Origin: Amycolatopsis keratiniphila subsp. keratiniphila | Lineage (GTDB): Bacteria > Actinomycetota > Actinomycetes > Mycobacteriales > Pseudonocardiaceae | NCBI RefSeq assembly: GCF_001620365.2 | Contig: NZ_LQMT02000042.1 | Coordinates: 186,001 to 250,000, forward strand | Direction: 5' to 3' | Length of the DNA stretch: 64,000 nucleotides | Shown: positions 52,324 to 60,258 of the stretch, piece after piece | How positions within the stretch are numbered: position 1 is the first letter of the stretch | Layout: each line of letters starts with the position of its first letter | Notes under the pieces: model-generated | Seen by the model: only the letters and a program-made list of their open reading frames with translations | What the model was told of the DNA's origin: nothing | The model's database searches: none | Translations under genes and position numbers: made by a program

Positions 52324-53010
52324 CTAGGCCGGGTCGGCGATGACGACCCGGTTCTCGGCGTAGCCGGTCTCCCCGCCGACCCAGCGGCCGCCGCAGGTGA
52401 CGAGGACTATCCGATGTGGACCGGACTGGCCGAACAACTCGTCCGCCCGCTGCGGCAGCTCGTTCTTCTTCAGCGTGATCAGCTGGGAGACCTTGTACTG
52501 CCAGGACTTCCCTGCCTTGTCGACCACGGTGACGGCGCCGCCGATCCGCTCGGTCCACAGTTCCGCGAACGGACCCGTCGCACCCTTCCAGTTCACGTGC
52601 CCGGCGAACACGCTCGCCCCGGTGGCCGAGCTCAGCTCGGCGCCCCACCAGGTCACTTCGCCGAGGTTCTCCGGCACCGGAAGCTCCGCGCCCGGCCCGA
52701 GCTCCTTGCGTACGAGTTTCGCCGCGCCGCCCGCGGGCAGCCGGATCGTCCCGGGACCCTGCGGCTTCGGGGCTTCAGGCTCCTTCGACGGCGGCGGAGG
52801 AGCGGACGCCGGAGTCGTGGGGACGATGTCCGGCGGAGGCGGGACCTCCTGCTGTGCGGGCGCGGCGGGGGAGCCGCCCGCGACGGAGACGGAGACGGGC
52901 TGAGCCGTCCCCGTCACCACGGTCGTCGGCGGCCAGATGAGCAGGGCCGCGACGAGGTCCGCGCACAGGACCGTGGCCGCTCCCAGCGCGAACCCGCGTC
53001 GTACTGACAT
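52324..53010 (-). CDS. Class F sortase
   Basis: 228 residues. A membrane helix (residues 8-27) and a proline-rich linker precede the sortase barrel with catalytic His138 in FAGHVNW, Cys206 in LVTCGG and Arg221 in AENRVVI. It transpeptidates surface proteins to the wall or cleaves them. The gene 12 nt upstream on the same strand encodes a likely substrate. Class F enzymes prefer LPxTG-type motifs, but the substrate seen here lacks a canonical one. Confidence 0.9.
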   Translation of the reverse strand: MSVRRGFALGAATVLCADLVAALLIWPPTTVVTGTAQPVSVSVAGGSPAAPAQQEVPPPPDIVPTTPASAPPPPSKEPEAPKPQGPGTIRLPAGGAAKLVRKELGPGAELPVPENLGEVTWWGAELSSATGASVFAGHVNWKGATGPFAELWTERIGGAVTVVDKAGKSWQYKVSQLITLKKNELPQRADELFGQSGPHRIVLVTCGGRWVGGETGYAENRVVIADPA

Positions 53011-53022
53011 GCCAGAACCCTC

Positions 53023-54492
53023 TTAGCGTCGCGAAGACCGCCGCGCGGCCACGCCCACCATCACCGAACCGAGCAGCGCGAGCGCGCCGACGCCGAGGAT
53101 GCCGGCGGTCGACGCCGAGTTCTCGACGGTGCCCTGCATCATCGCCACCGGCCGGTCACCGGCGGGGATGGTGCGCGGTACCTCGTTGGGCGTGTTGGCG
53201 ACCTTGAGCGCCAGCGTCTCACCCGGCTTGAGTTCGCCGCAGGCGGACGGCGGATTCTTCGGGTCGAACGCGTTGGTGTAACCCGGCGGCGCGCTGACCT
53301 CGACCACGCAGATCTCCTGCGGGGTTCGCAGGTTCTCCACGGTGACCGTGCCGTTCTCGCCTTCGGTGGTGACGACGGCGGGTTTGCCGTCGGCGCCGTT
53401 GAGCGGCTTGCCGTCGTGGCCGAGGGCGGCGGTGGACTTGTCCTTGGCGGTGATCCGCAGTGCGGCGCCCGCGATCCCCTTGCCGGTCTTCGCGTCGACC
53501 TTGGTCACCTGGACCTTGCCCGGCTTCGCGACGACCGCGACACCTTGGGCCTTCAGTTCCTTCTCGCCGCCGGTCGACACGACCTTCTGCACGCCGGTCT
53601 CGACGGGGAACTGCACGTACGGCCGGTCCGCGGGGGCGGACAGCGAGCTGGCCAGCTTCGGCTGGTCGCCGGTCGGCGTCACCTTGACCGTCACGGTGCC
53701 GTCTTCGCCGGTCTTCACCGTGGTGGCCTTCTCGGCCTTGGCGTTCGAGGTCGACGCGGGCTTCGTGCTCTCGCCGCCGCCTATCGTCGCGTTGGACGGC
53801 GTGAGCTGCACGGGCACGCCGGAAACGCCCTTGCCCTTGGCGTTCTTGACGCTGATCGTCCACTCGCCCGCGGTGCCGATGTGCTGGTCTTCCTTCGGCG
53901 GCGCGATCGCGGTGGTCCACGGGCCGCGGTTGGCTTCGGCGTCCTTGGTCAACTTCTCGACGGCCGTCGCGGCGTCGGCGTGCTGCGCCTTCAACTTGTC
54001 GAGGTGGCTCTGGACGTCGTAGCCGATCTTCTCCGGCGGAAGGTTCGGCTTGAGGTCGTCGGCGGAACGCGGCTTCGACGTCCACGAGTGCAGCAGGTGC
54101 GCGAGCGCGGCGGCCTCTGCGTTGTCCTTGGTGCTGCCGTAGCGCAGCAGCAGATAGGAGATGTTGGCCGCGGTGTCCTCGGGGAGCTTCGCGCCCCACT
54201 TGTCGAGGAGTTCGTCACCGGGCTGGTACTTCTCGTTGGTGTCCGGCGCCTTCAGCTGGAAGGAGACGCAGAACACGTGCTTGCCGTTGACGACGTAGGA
54301 GCCCAGCCAGTCGCGCTCTCTGGGCTTGTCGCTGACCGTCTGGCCGGGCGTGACCTGGTAGCCGACGCCCTCCTTCTTCTCGGCCGAGGCCGGTGTCGCC
54401 GCGACGGTGGCGGACAAGGCGCCTAGCAGGCACGTCGCGATCAGGCTGGTCAAGGCGCGCGAACGCACGCTCGGGCGTGTGGTCCACCCCAT
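53023..54492 (-). CDS. Secreted surface protein with prealbumin-like domains and sortase-type C-terminus
   Basis: 489 residues. Signal peptide to about ASA38, then a thioester-domain-like region (Cys75 in KHVFCVSFQ) in which the Gln I would expect in AAALAHLLHSW is not obvious, and SpaA/prealbumin-like beta domains (GKVQVTKVDAKTGKGIAGAAL, VSAPPGYTNAF). The end is a hydrophobic helix plus RRSSRR, the layout of a sorting signal, preceded by ENSASTAG rather than LPxTG. ATG 54492 follows AGGAG. It is 12 nt from the sortase gene and is its probable substrate. Confidence 0.82.
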   Translation of the reverse strand: MGWTTRPSVRSRALTSLIATCLLGALSATVAATPASAEKKEGVGYQVTPGQTVSDKPRERDWLGSYVVNGKHVFCVSFQLKAPDTNEKYQPGDELLDKWGAKLPEDTAANISYLLLRYGSTKDNAEAAALAHLLHSWTSKPRSADDLKPNLPPEKIGYDVQSHLDKLKAQHADAATAVEKLTKDAEANRGPWTTAIAPPKEDQHIGTAGEWTISVKNAKGKGVSGVPVQLTPSNATIGGGESTKPASTSNAKAEKATTVKTGEDGTVTVKVTPTGDQPKLASSLSAPADRPYVQFPVETGVQKVVSTGGEKELKAQGVAVVAKPGKVQVTKVDAKTGKGIAGAALRITAKDKSTAALGHDGKPLNGADGKPAVVTTEGENGTVTVENLRTPQEICVVEVSAPPGYTNAFDPKNPPSACGELKPGETLALKVANTPNEVPRTIPAGDRPVAMMQGTVENSASTAGILGVGALALLGSVMVGVAARRSSRR

Positions 54493-54719
54493 GGTGTGTT
54501 GACTCCTTTGGCCGTGCTCTGCCTTCGACGCCTGTACGTCGACGCAGGTCACACGATCGATAGGTTCCCCGACACGCCTTCGGTGATTATCCGAACACGC
54601 AACGTGGAGGGTGGCGTGTGAGCAGCGGTTTTGGCAATAGGGCATCAGGTGGGGTATCGGTGAACGGTCGGTGATCTCCGCCGCATACGGTGTGGGGGAT
54701 GGGCGTCGCGCCGATTGTG

Positions 54720-54737
54720 AGTAAAGTCGTCTTTACT
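54720..54737. promoter_or_regulatory. Perfect dyad AGTAAAG-N4-CTTTACT
   Basis: AGTAAAG (54720-54726) and CTTTACT (54731-54737) are exact inverted repeats 4 nt apart, 71 nt upstream of the Bax-inhibitor-like gene. It has the form of a regulator binding site; the regulator is unknown. Confidence 0.6.
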
Positions 54738-54743
54738 TCGACG

Positions 54744-54769
54744 GGAACCGGGCGGCCCACGCGGTCGTT
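54744..54769 (+). promoter_or_regulatory. Possible ECF-sigma promoter (GGAACC-N16-CGTT)
   Basis: GGAACC (54744-54749) and CGTT (54766-54769) with a 16-nt spacer match the SigE-type ECF promoter pattern upstream of the Bax-inhibitor-like gene. Confidence 0.45.
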
Positions 54770-54807
54770 GAACCCGATGCAGGTGCCAGTAGATCCAGGA
54801 GGATCAG

Positions 54808-55644
54808 GTGCGATCCAGTAGCAACCCGGCGTTCCGGAACCTGCCGCGTGGCGCGGCTCAGTACGGACCCAACGTAGGCTTCAACCAACCCCAGGGCGGC
54901 GTGCCCGGCTACGGCCCTCCGCAGACCTCCGCCGGCGCCGACGACCGTCCGATGACCGTCGACGACGTCGTCATCAAGACGGCGCTGAGCCTCGGCACCG
55001 CGCTGGTGACCGGTGTGCTCACCGCGATCTGGGCGATCAGCCAGCTGCCCGTGGACGCCGCGGGCCGGATCACCGGTATCAGCGGCGGCGTGATCGGCGC
55101 CCTCGTCGGCGGCATGATCGTCGGCCTCGTGATCTCGCTCGTGATCATCTTCAAGCAGAAGCCGAGCGGTCCGCTCACACTGGCGTACTCGGCTGCCGAG
55201 GGTGTCTTCCTCGGTGCGATCAGCGGTCTTTTCGAGGCGCTGTACCCCGGTATCGCGCTGCAGGCGATCATCGGCACCGCGGGTGTCTTCGTCGCGATGC
55301 TGGTCGTCTACAAGACCGGCGCGGTCAAGGTCACCCCGAAGCTGACGAAGTGGATCATCGGCGCCGTCGTCGGTGTCGCGATCCTGATGCTGGTCAACCT
55401 CATCACCAGCTTCTTCGGCTTCAACCCGCTGCGTGACGGCGGGCCGATCGCGATCATCTTCAGCCTCGTGGTGATCGGTGTCGCGGCGTTCAGCTTCCTG
55501 CTCGACTTCGACCAGGCCGACCGGATGATCCGCGAAGGCATGCCGTCGAAGTGGGCGTGGTTCGCCGCCTTCGGCCTCATGACCACGCTGGTCTGGCTGT
55601 ACCTCGAGATCCTGCGGCTGCTGTCGTACTTCCAAAACGACTGA
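54808..55644 (+). CDS. Bax inhibitor-1/YccA-family membrane protein
   Basis: 278 residues with about seven membrane helices. A Gly/Pro-rich cytoplasmic N-terminus precedes them. The pattern YSAAEGVFLGAISGLFE and the terminal FGLMTTLVWLYLEILRLLSYFQ are typical of the family, which handles ion (calcium/proton) leak and stress. CCAGGAGGATCAG precedes GTG 54808. The 3' end has a terminator at 55660. Confidence 0.9.
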   Translation: MRSSSNPAFRNLPRGAAQYGPNVGFNQPQGGVPGYGPPQTSAGADDRPMTVDDVVIKTALSLGTALVTGVLTAIWAISQLPVDAAGRITGISGGVIGALVGGMIVGLVISLVIIFKQKPSGPLTLAYSAAEGVFLGAISGLFEALYPGIALQAIIGTAGVFVAMLVVYKTGAVKVTPKLTKWIIGAVVGVAILMLVNLITSFFGFNPLRDGGPIAIIFSLVVIGVAAFSFLLDFDQADRMIREGMPSKWAWFAAFGLMTTLVWLYLEILRLLSYFQND

Positions 55645-55659
55645 CGCCGACTCTCCGCG

Positions 55660-55692
55660 AAAGGGCGCTCCGAGCCATCGGGGCGCCCTTTT
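55660..55692 (+). terminator. Rho-independent-type terminator
   Basis: AAAGGGCGC (55660-55668) pairs with GCGCCCTTT (55683-55691) and is followed by a T, 16 nt after the Bax-inhibitor-like gene. Confidence 0.75.
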
Positions 55693-55717
55693 CCGTGGTG
55701 GCGAATACCCTGCTGGC

Positions 55718-56230
55718 ATGACCGAACACAGGCGTTCCAAGTGGTTCTGGCTGGGCATCCTGCTGCCGGTCGCGATCGTGGTGCTCAGCGCGTCTTCGTG
55801 GATCGTCGGTTATCTCTCCAACACGGACGACGTCCGGGTGGGCGACTGCTACGCGGTCACCACCTTCGGCGACGTCGACGAGGATCCGGCCAAGGCGGAC
55901 TGTGGCTCCGTCGAGGCGAATGCGAAGGCAGGGGCGAAGACCGACGCCGGCGGCGCGTGCCCGGCGGGCGAGTACGACCAGCTCACCGTCGACAAGACGT
56001 TCGCCTCGTACCGGCTCTGCATGATGATCAACGCGAAGCAGGGCGACTGCCTCGAGAACTTCCTCGCCGACAGCGTGGCCTATCAGAAGGTTCCCTGTTC
56101 GGACCGCGCGAAGGACGCCGAGGTCGTGAAGGTGGTCGACGGCGTGGCGACTTGTGACGACACCGAAGCGACCCACCTCAAGAGCTACTCGACGCCACCC
56201 TCGACGGTCTGCGTGAAGAGCCTGAAGTAG
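55718..56230 (+). CDS. LppU-like Cys-rich membrane-anchored protein, copy 1
   Basis: 170 residues. One N-terminal membrane helix (residues 8-28) and an exported domain with regularly spaced Cys: VGDCYAV, ADCGSV, ACPAGEYD, RLCMMI, QGDCLENF, VPCSDRAKDAEVVKV, ATCDDTEA, TVCVKSL. These likely form four disulfides. It is a paralog of the next gene, with a shared Cys pattern and shared YQKV.C.D.AKDAE.VK motif. Function unknown; it may be a wall or envelope protein. Confidence 0.8.
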   Translation: MTEHRRSKWFWLGILLPVAIVVLSASSWIVGYLSNTDDVRVGDCYAVTTFGDVDEDPAKADCGSVEANAKAGAKTDAGGACPAGEYDQLTVDKTFASYRLCMMINAKQGDCLENFLADSVAYQKVPCSDRAKDAEVVKVVDGVATCDDTEATHLKSYSTPPSTVCVKSLK

Positions 56231-56341
56231 CGACATCGACCAGGGGCTTTCACTCTTTCGGGGGCCCGGGTTATGGCGTTGGTCACCGTGAGTGTTTGAT
56301 ACCGAGGTTCTCATTCCTCTTCACACCTGTGAGGTTTCTCG

Positions 56342-56923
56342 GTGACCACTTCCCAGCCGGCCCCTGGGGGCCAAATGCCGGTGGGGCAGCCCGACGTTTT
56401 CGGTCAGCCGTCTGCACCCAAGAAGTCCAAGCTCCGTTGGCTGAGATTCGCCATCCCCGTGCTCGTCGTCGTGATCGGCGGCGGTCTGTTCCTCTTCAAC
56501 CACTTCACCGGGACGGGCAGCGCCCAGGCCGGTGACTGCCTGAGCGTGACCGAGTTCTCGCGAGCGGCCGACGACCCGAAGCAGATCGACTGCGGCGCGC
56601 CGGAGGCGAACGTCAAGGTCGCCGCCCGCGTGGGCGGCGGCGAATCCTGCCCCGAAGGCGGCTACGACAGCGTCTCGATGACCGGCCGGATCTCTTACAA
56701 GCTGTGCCTCATGCCCAACGTCAAGCAGGGCGATTGCCTCAAGGGCTACATCTCGCAGACCGCCGGCTACCAGAAGGTGTCCTGCACGGACCCCGCCAAG
56801 GACGCGGAACTGGTGAAGATCGCCAACGTTTCGGACGAGGCGACCTGCGAGGGCACCGAAGCCAAGCGAGTGGCGACGTACTCGACGCCGCCGACCACGT
56901 ACTGCATCAAGACGGCGGAGTAG
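56342..56923 (+). CDS. LppU-like Cys-rich membrane-anchored protein, copy 2
   Basis: 193 residues. A Gln/Pro-rich cytoplasmic N-terminus, a membrane helix (about 35-55), and the same eight-Cys exported domain as copy 1 (AGDCLSV, IDCGAPEA, SCPEGGYD, KLCLMP, QGDCLKGY, VSCTDPAKDAELVKI, ATCEGTEA, TYCIKTAE). GTG 56342 is chosen. The two copies form a tandem duplication with a diverged cytoplasmic part. The gene is followed by two palindrome elements. Confidence 0.82.
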   Translation: MTTSQPAPGGQMPVGQPDVFGQPSAPKKSKLRWLRFAIPVLVVVIGGGLFLFNHFTGTGSAQAGDCLSVTEFSRAADDPKQIDCGAPEANVKVAARVGGGESCPEGGYDSVSMTGRISYKLCLMPNVKQGDCLKGYISQTAGYQKVSCTDPAKDAELVKIANVSDEATCEGTEAKRVATYSTPPTTYCIKTAE

Positions 56924-56930
56924 CACTAAG

Positions 56931-56983
56931 CGCGTGAAGGCCCCCTTCCCTCGGCTCAGTCGCGGGAAGGGGGCCTTCACGCG
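56931..56983. repeat. Long perfect intergenic palindrome (20-bp arms), GAAGGCCCCCTTC family
   Basis: Arms 56931-56950 and 56964-56983 match exactly around a 13-nt loop. The arm core GAAGGCCCCCTTC is a dyad (GAAGG, 3 nt, CCTTC). It lies 8 nt after the second LppU-like gene. Confidence 0.95.
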
Positions 56984-56992
56984 TGCCGGGGG

Positions 56993-57014
56993 AGCAAGGG
57001 ACCTTTGCTACCAC
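56993..57014. repeat. Solo half-palindrome of the AGCAAGGGACC family
   Basis: Bases 56993-57014 match one arm of the palindromes at 48927 and 60165 (AGCAAGGGACCTTTGCTACCAC). No second arm follows. It sits 10 nt from another palindrome, upstream of the YeeE/YedE gene. Confidence 0.85.
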
Positions 57015-57133
57015 CCGCCATCCGGCCGCGCCGGAGCCGCCGTTCGTCGCACAGTGTGGGACGGGCTGCGATCGGGCGGTCACCGGTCCTAACGTTGCTC
57101 GTCCCCAACCCCACCGATCGATCTGGAGTCCTG

Positions 57134-58402
57134 GTGGCGACGACGGAAACCCAAGCCGGTGAGAAGAAACTCCTCGACTTCCCCACCTCTTGCGCCGCCC
57201 CGGTCCCACAGCCGGAAGAGCCGGTCAAGATCGTGCCGCTGGCGGTCGCGGGCGCCCTCGCGGTCGGGCTGACCTGGTACGTCTGGGCCGCGTACGGCGC
57301 GAAGTTCGGCGTGCTGCTCATCCTCGGCCTGCTGCTCGGCCTCGCGCTCTTCCACTCCCGTTTCGGGTTCACCTCAGCCTGGCGCCAGCTGATCGCGGTC
57401 GGGAACGGCCAGGGCCTGCGGGCGCACACGCTGCTGCTCGGCACCGCCGCGACGTTGATCGCGCTGATCGTGGGCACCGGTTCCGGGCTGTTCGGCAGCA
57501 CGCCGAAGCCGACCGCCGGCGGGCTGGGGCTCGCGCTGTTCGTCGGCGCGACGATCTTCGCGATCGGCATGCAGCTGGGCGGTGCGTGCGCGTCGGGAAC
57601 GTTGTTCGCCGTCGGTTCCGGGCAGTCGACGATCGTGCTCACCCTCGGCGGGTTCATCACCGGATCGGTCCTCTACACGTGGGCGTATCCGGTGCTGTCG
57701 GGCTGGCCCGAGTTCAAGGGCGTCCTGCTCGCCGACCATGTCGGCTGGTTCGGTTCGTGGGCGATCACCGTCGCCGTCCTCGCCGCGATCGTGCTGGGGA
57801 CCCGGTTCGTGCAGAAGCGCCGCAACCCGCCGCCGGTCGACGTCGTCCCGACCGCGCGCGGTAGCGCCCGGATCTACCGCGGCTCCTGGCCGATCCTCGT
57901 CGGCGCCGTCGTCCTCGGCGTGCTGGCGGGCGCGGTCTTCCTGGTTTCCGGCGGGATCTGGGGGGTCACGAGCGCGTTCAGCCTGTGGGGCGCCAAGATC
58001 CTGCAGGTGTTCGGCCTGCACCCCGAGACCTGGGAGTTCTGGCGGATCAAGGCGAACGCGGCCTCGCTGGCCGGGCCGATCTGGACGGACAAGAACAGCC
58101 TCACCGACATCGGCATCATGATCGGCGCGGGGGTCGCGGCCGCGGCGGCGGGCGCGTGGAAGATCCACAGCTCGATCCCGTGGCGGACGGCCGTGGCCGC
58201 GGTGCTCGGCGGGATCCTGATGGGCGTCGGCGCGCGGATGGCGGGCGGCTGCAACATCGGCGCGTACCTCGGCGGTATCTCGGTCGGCAGCCTCCACGGC
58301 TGGCTGTGGGGCGTCTTCGCGCTCGGCGGCACGTGGATCGGGCTCAAGCTGCGGCCACTGTTCGGGCTCGGCAATCCGGCTCCGACCGACAGCGTCTGCT
58401 GA
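57134..58402 (+). CDS. YeeE/YedE-family sulfur (thiosulfate) transporter
   Basis: 422 residues, about ten membrane helices in two related halves. The motifs GMQLGGACASGTLFA in the first half and GARMAGGCNIGAYLGG in the second carry the conserved Cys pair that passes sulfur compounds across the membrane. Usually each half-size subunit forms a pair; here the two are fused. GTG 57134 follows GGAG with 6-nt spacing. A hairpin follows the stop. Confidence 0.9.
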   Translation: MATTETQAGEKKLLDFPTSCAAPVPQPEEPVKIVPLAVAGALAVGLTWYVWAAYGAKFGVLLILGLLLGLALFHSRFGFTSAWRQLIAVGNGQGLRAHTLLLGTAATLIALIVGTGSGLFGSTPKPTAGGLGLALFVGATIFAIGMQLGGACASGTLFAVGSGQSTIVLTLGGFITGSVLYTWAYPVLSGWPEFKGVLLADHVGWFGSWAITVAVLAAIVLGTRFVQKRRNPPPVDVVPTARGSARIYRGSWPILVGAVVLGVLAGAVFLVSGGIWGVTSAFSLWGAKILQVFGLHPETWEFWRIKANAASLAGPIWTDKNSLTDIGIMIGAGVAAAAAGAWKIHSSIPWRTAVAAVLGGILMGVGARMAGGCNIGAYLGGISVGSLHGWLWGVFALGGTWIGLKLRPLFGLGNPAPTDSVC

Positions 58403-58418
58403 TCACTCTTCGTCACAT

Positions 58419-58455
58419 CCCGTATGCGGGCCTGCCCTTTCGGTCCGCATACGGG
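58419..58455 (+). terminator. Hairpin downstream of the YeeE/YedE gene
   Basis: CCCGTATGCGG (58419-58429) pairs exactly with CCGCATACGGG (58445-58455), an 11-bp stem 17 nt after the stop. An A-run follows rather than a T-run. Confidence 0.6.
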
Positions 58456-58628
58456 GAAAAAGTTGGCAGGTAAAACCCGTGTTCGGCTACCCTCGGCTAC
58501 ATACCTGAGCTTGCGCCCTAATGCACAAGCTCGCTTGGGGAAGGCCCGGCGCCGCGCCGGGCGTCGATTTCGTAGTCGCGACCACGGGGGTTGTCGCGTC
58601 CACTCGGTACCAGGGGACGGACCTTTTC

Positions 58629-60161
58629 ATGTCAACGCAAAGCCCGGCCGCACCGGGCGGCGACAAACTCGACGCCGGGGTGCTCAAGGTCGCCGGTGTC
58701 GTCATCCTCGGCGCGATCATGGCGATCCTCGACACGACGGTCGTCAACGTCGCGCTCCAGAAACTGACCATCGAGTTCCAGACCTCGTTCGACACCATCC
58801 AGTGGATCGCGACCGGCTACATGCTCGCCCTGGCGACGGTCATCCCGATCACCGGCTGGGCTTCGGACCGGTTCGGCACCAAACGGCTCTACCTGACCGC
58901 GATCGGGCTGTTCCTGATCGGGTCGATGCTCGCCGGTATGGCCTGGGACGTCGAATCGCTGATCATCTTCCGGGTCCTGCAGGGCTTCGGCGGCGGCATG
59001 CTGATGCCCGCCGGCATGACGATCCTGACCAGGGCGGCGGGCCCGCACCGGATCGGGCGCGTGATGGGCGTGCTCGGGGTGCCGATGCTGCTCGGCCCGA
59101 TCGGCGGCCCGATCCTCGGCGGCTGGCTGGTCGACGCGGTGAGCTGGCGCTGGATCTTCTACATCAACGTGCCGATCGGCCTGATCACCATGGCGCTGGC
59201 CTGGCGTGTGCTGCCGAAGGACCGGCCGGAGCCCAGTGAGCGGTTCGACTTCATCGGCATGCTGATGGTGTCGCCGGGTCTGGCGGCGCTGATCTTCGGC
59301 GTTTCGAACATCCCGGCGGCGGGTGGCGTCGGCGCGGTCGACGTCTGGCTGCCCGCGCTGGCCGGGGTCGCGTTGCTGGTGGCGTTCGTGTTCCGGGCGA
59401 ACCGGGTCGCGAATCCGCTGCTCGATCTGAAGCTGTTCAAGAACCGGTCGTTCTCCGTCGCCATGGTGACGATGACCTTCTTCTGCGTCGCGTTCTTCGG
59501 CGCGATGCTGCTCCTGCCGACGTATTTCGTGCTGGCACGCGGCGAATCGGCGATGAACGCCGGTCTGCTGCTCGCCCCGCAGGGTGTCGGCGCGATGCTG
59601 ACCATGCCGATCGCGGGCCGGTTCGCGGACAAGATCGGCGCGCGGAAGATCGTGCTGCCCGGTCTCGTGCTGATGCTCGCCGGGCTGATCGCCTTCACCC
59701 AGATCACCGCCGCGACGCCGTACTGGCTGCTGCTTTCGGCGCTGTTCGTGATGGGGCTGGGCATGGGCGCGACGATGATGCCGATCACCTCGGCCGCGTT
59801 GCAGACGCTCAAGTCGGAGGACATGGCGAAGGCGTCGACGGCGACGAACATCCTGCAGCAGACCGCCGGGGCGATCGGTTCGGCGGTGCTGTCGATCATC
59901 CTGGCGGCGCTGCTGGCCGGGAAGTTCGGCGTGCCGACCGCGCAGGGGCAGCTGGCCGCGACGGCCGCGGTGATGAACCCGGCGACGCGTGAAGCCGCTT
60001 CGGGGCTGACCGCGGACGCGTTCTCGACGACGTTCCTGTGGTCGATGATCCTGCTCGCGCTGTGCCTGATCCCGGCGGCTTTCCTGCCGAAGACCAAGCC
60101 CGCGTTGCCGGAGGGTGCGGACGGTGAGGGCGCCGCGGCCCCGCCGATCCTGACCCACTAG
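58629..60161 (+). CDS. MFS drug exporter (DHA2/EmrB type, 14 TM)
   Basis: 510 residues with about 14 membrane helices. ILDTTVVNVALQKL (motif D1 of the DHA2 family) near residue 37 and GWASDRFGTKRLYL (motif A) near 77, and GPIGGPILGGWLVD (motif C) near 158 are seen. It exports drugs or metabolites using the proton gradient. ATG 58629 is preferred over 58521, as the first helix starts shortly after. No regulator gene is adjacent. Confidence 0.93.
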   Translation: MSTQSPAAPGGDKLDAGVLKVAGVVILGAIMAILDTTVVNVALQKLTIEFQTSFDTIQWIATGYMLALATVIPITGWASDRFGTKRLYLTAIGLFLIGSMLAGMAWDVESLIIFRVLQGFGGGMLMPAGMTILTRAAGPHRIGRVMGVLGVPMLLGPIGGPILGGWLVDAVSWRWIFYINVPIGLITMALAWRVLPKDRPEPSERFDFIGMLMVSPGLAALIFGVSNIPAAGGVGAVDVWLPALAGVALLVAFVFRANRVANPLLDLKLFKNRSFSVAMVTMTFFCVAFFGAMLLLPTYFVLARGESAMNAGLLLAPQGVGAMLTMPIAGRFADKIGARKIVLPGLVLMLAGLIAFTQITAATPYWLLLSALFVMGLGMGATMMPITSAALQTLKSEDMAKASTATNILQQTAGAIGSAVLSIILAALLAGKFGVPTAQGQLAATAAVMNPATREAASGLTADAFSTTFLWSMILLALCLIPAAFLPKTKPALPEGADGEGAAAPPILTH

Positions 60162-60164
60162 GGC

Positions 60165-60247
60165 GCGAAAAGAGCAAGGGACCTTTGCTACCACTCGCTT
60201 AGCGTGGCTAAGTAGGTGGTAGCAAAGGTCCCTTGCTCTCTTTTCGC
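60165..60247. repeat. Long palindrome with inner stem, AGCAAGGGACC family
   Basis: The arm starting GCGAAAAGAGCAAGGGACC (60165 onward) pairs with the arm ending CCCTTGCTCTCTTTTCGC (to 60247), with a 2-nt bulge; inside it, CTTAGC and GCTAAG form a second stem. It lies between the convergent MFS and thiolase genes. Confidence 0.92.
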
Positions 60248-60258
60248 AGGTCAGCGGG

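Larger units (their letters stand above)
54493..54807. other. Divergent intergenic region of 315 nt
   Basis: It lies between the surface-protein start and the Bax-inhibitor-like gene. Apart from the dyad at 54720-54737 and an ECF-type promoter at 54744-54769, I see no gene or RNA. Confidence 0.6.
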
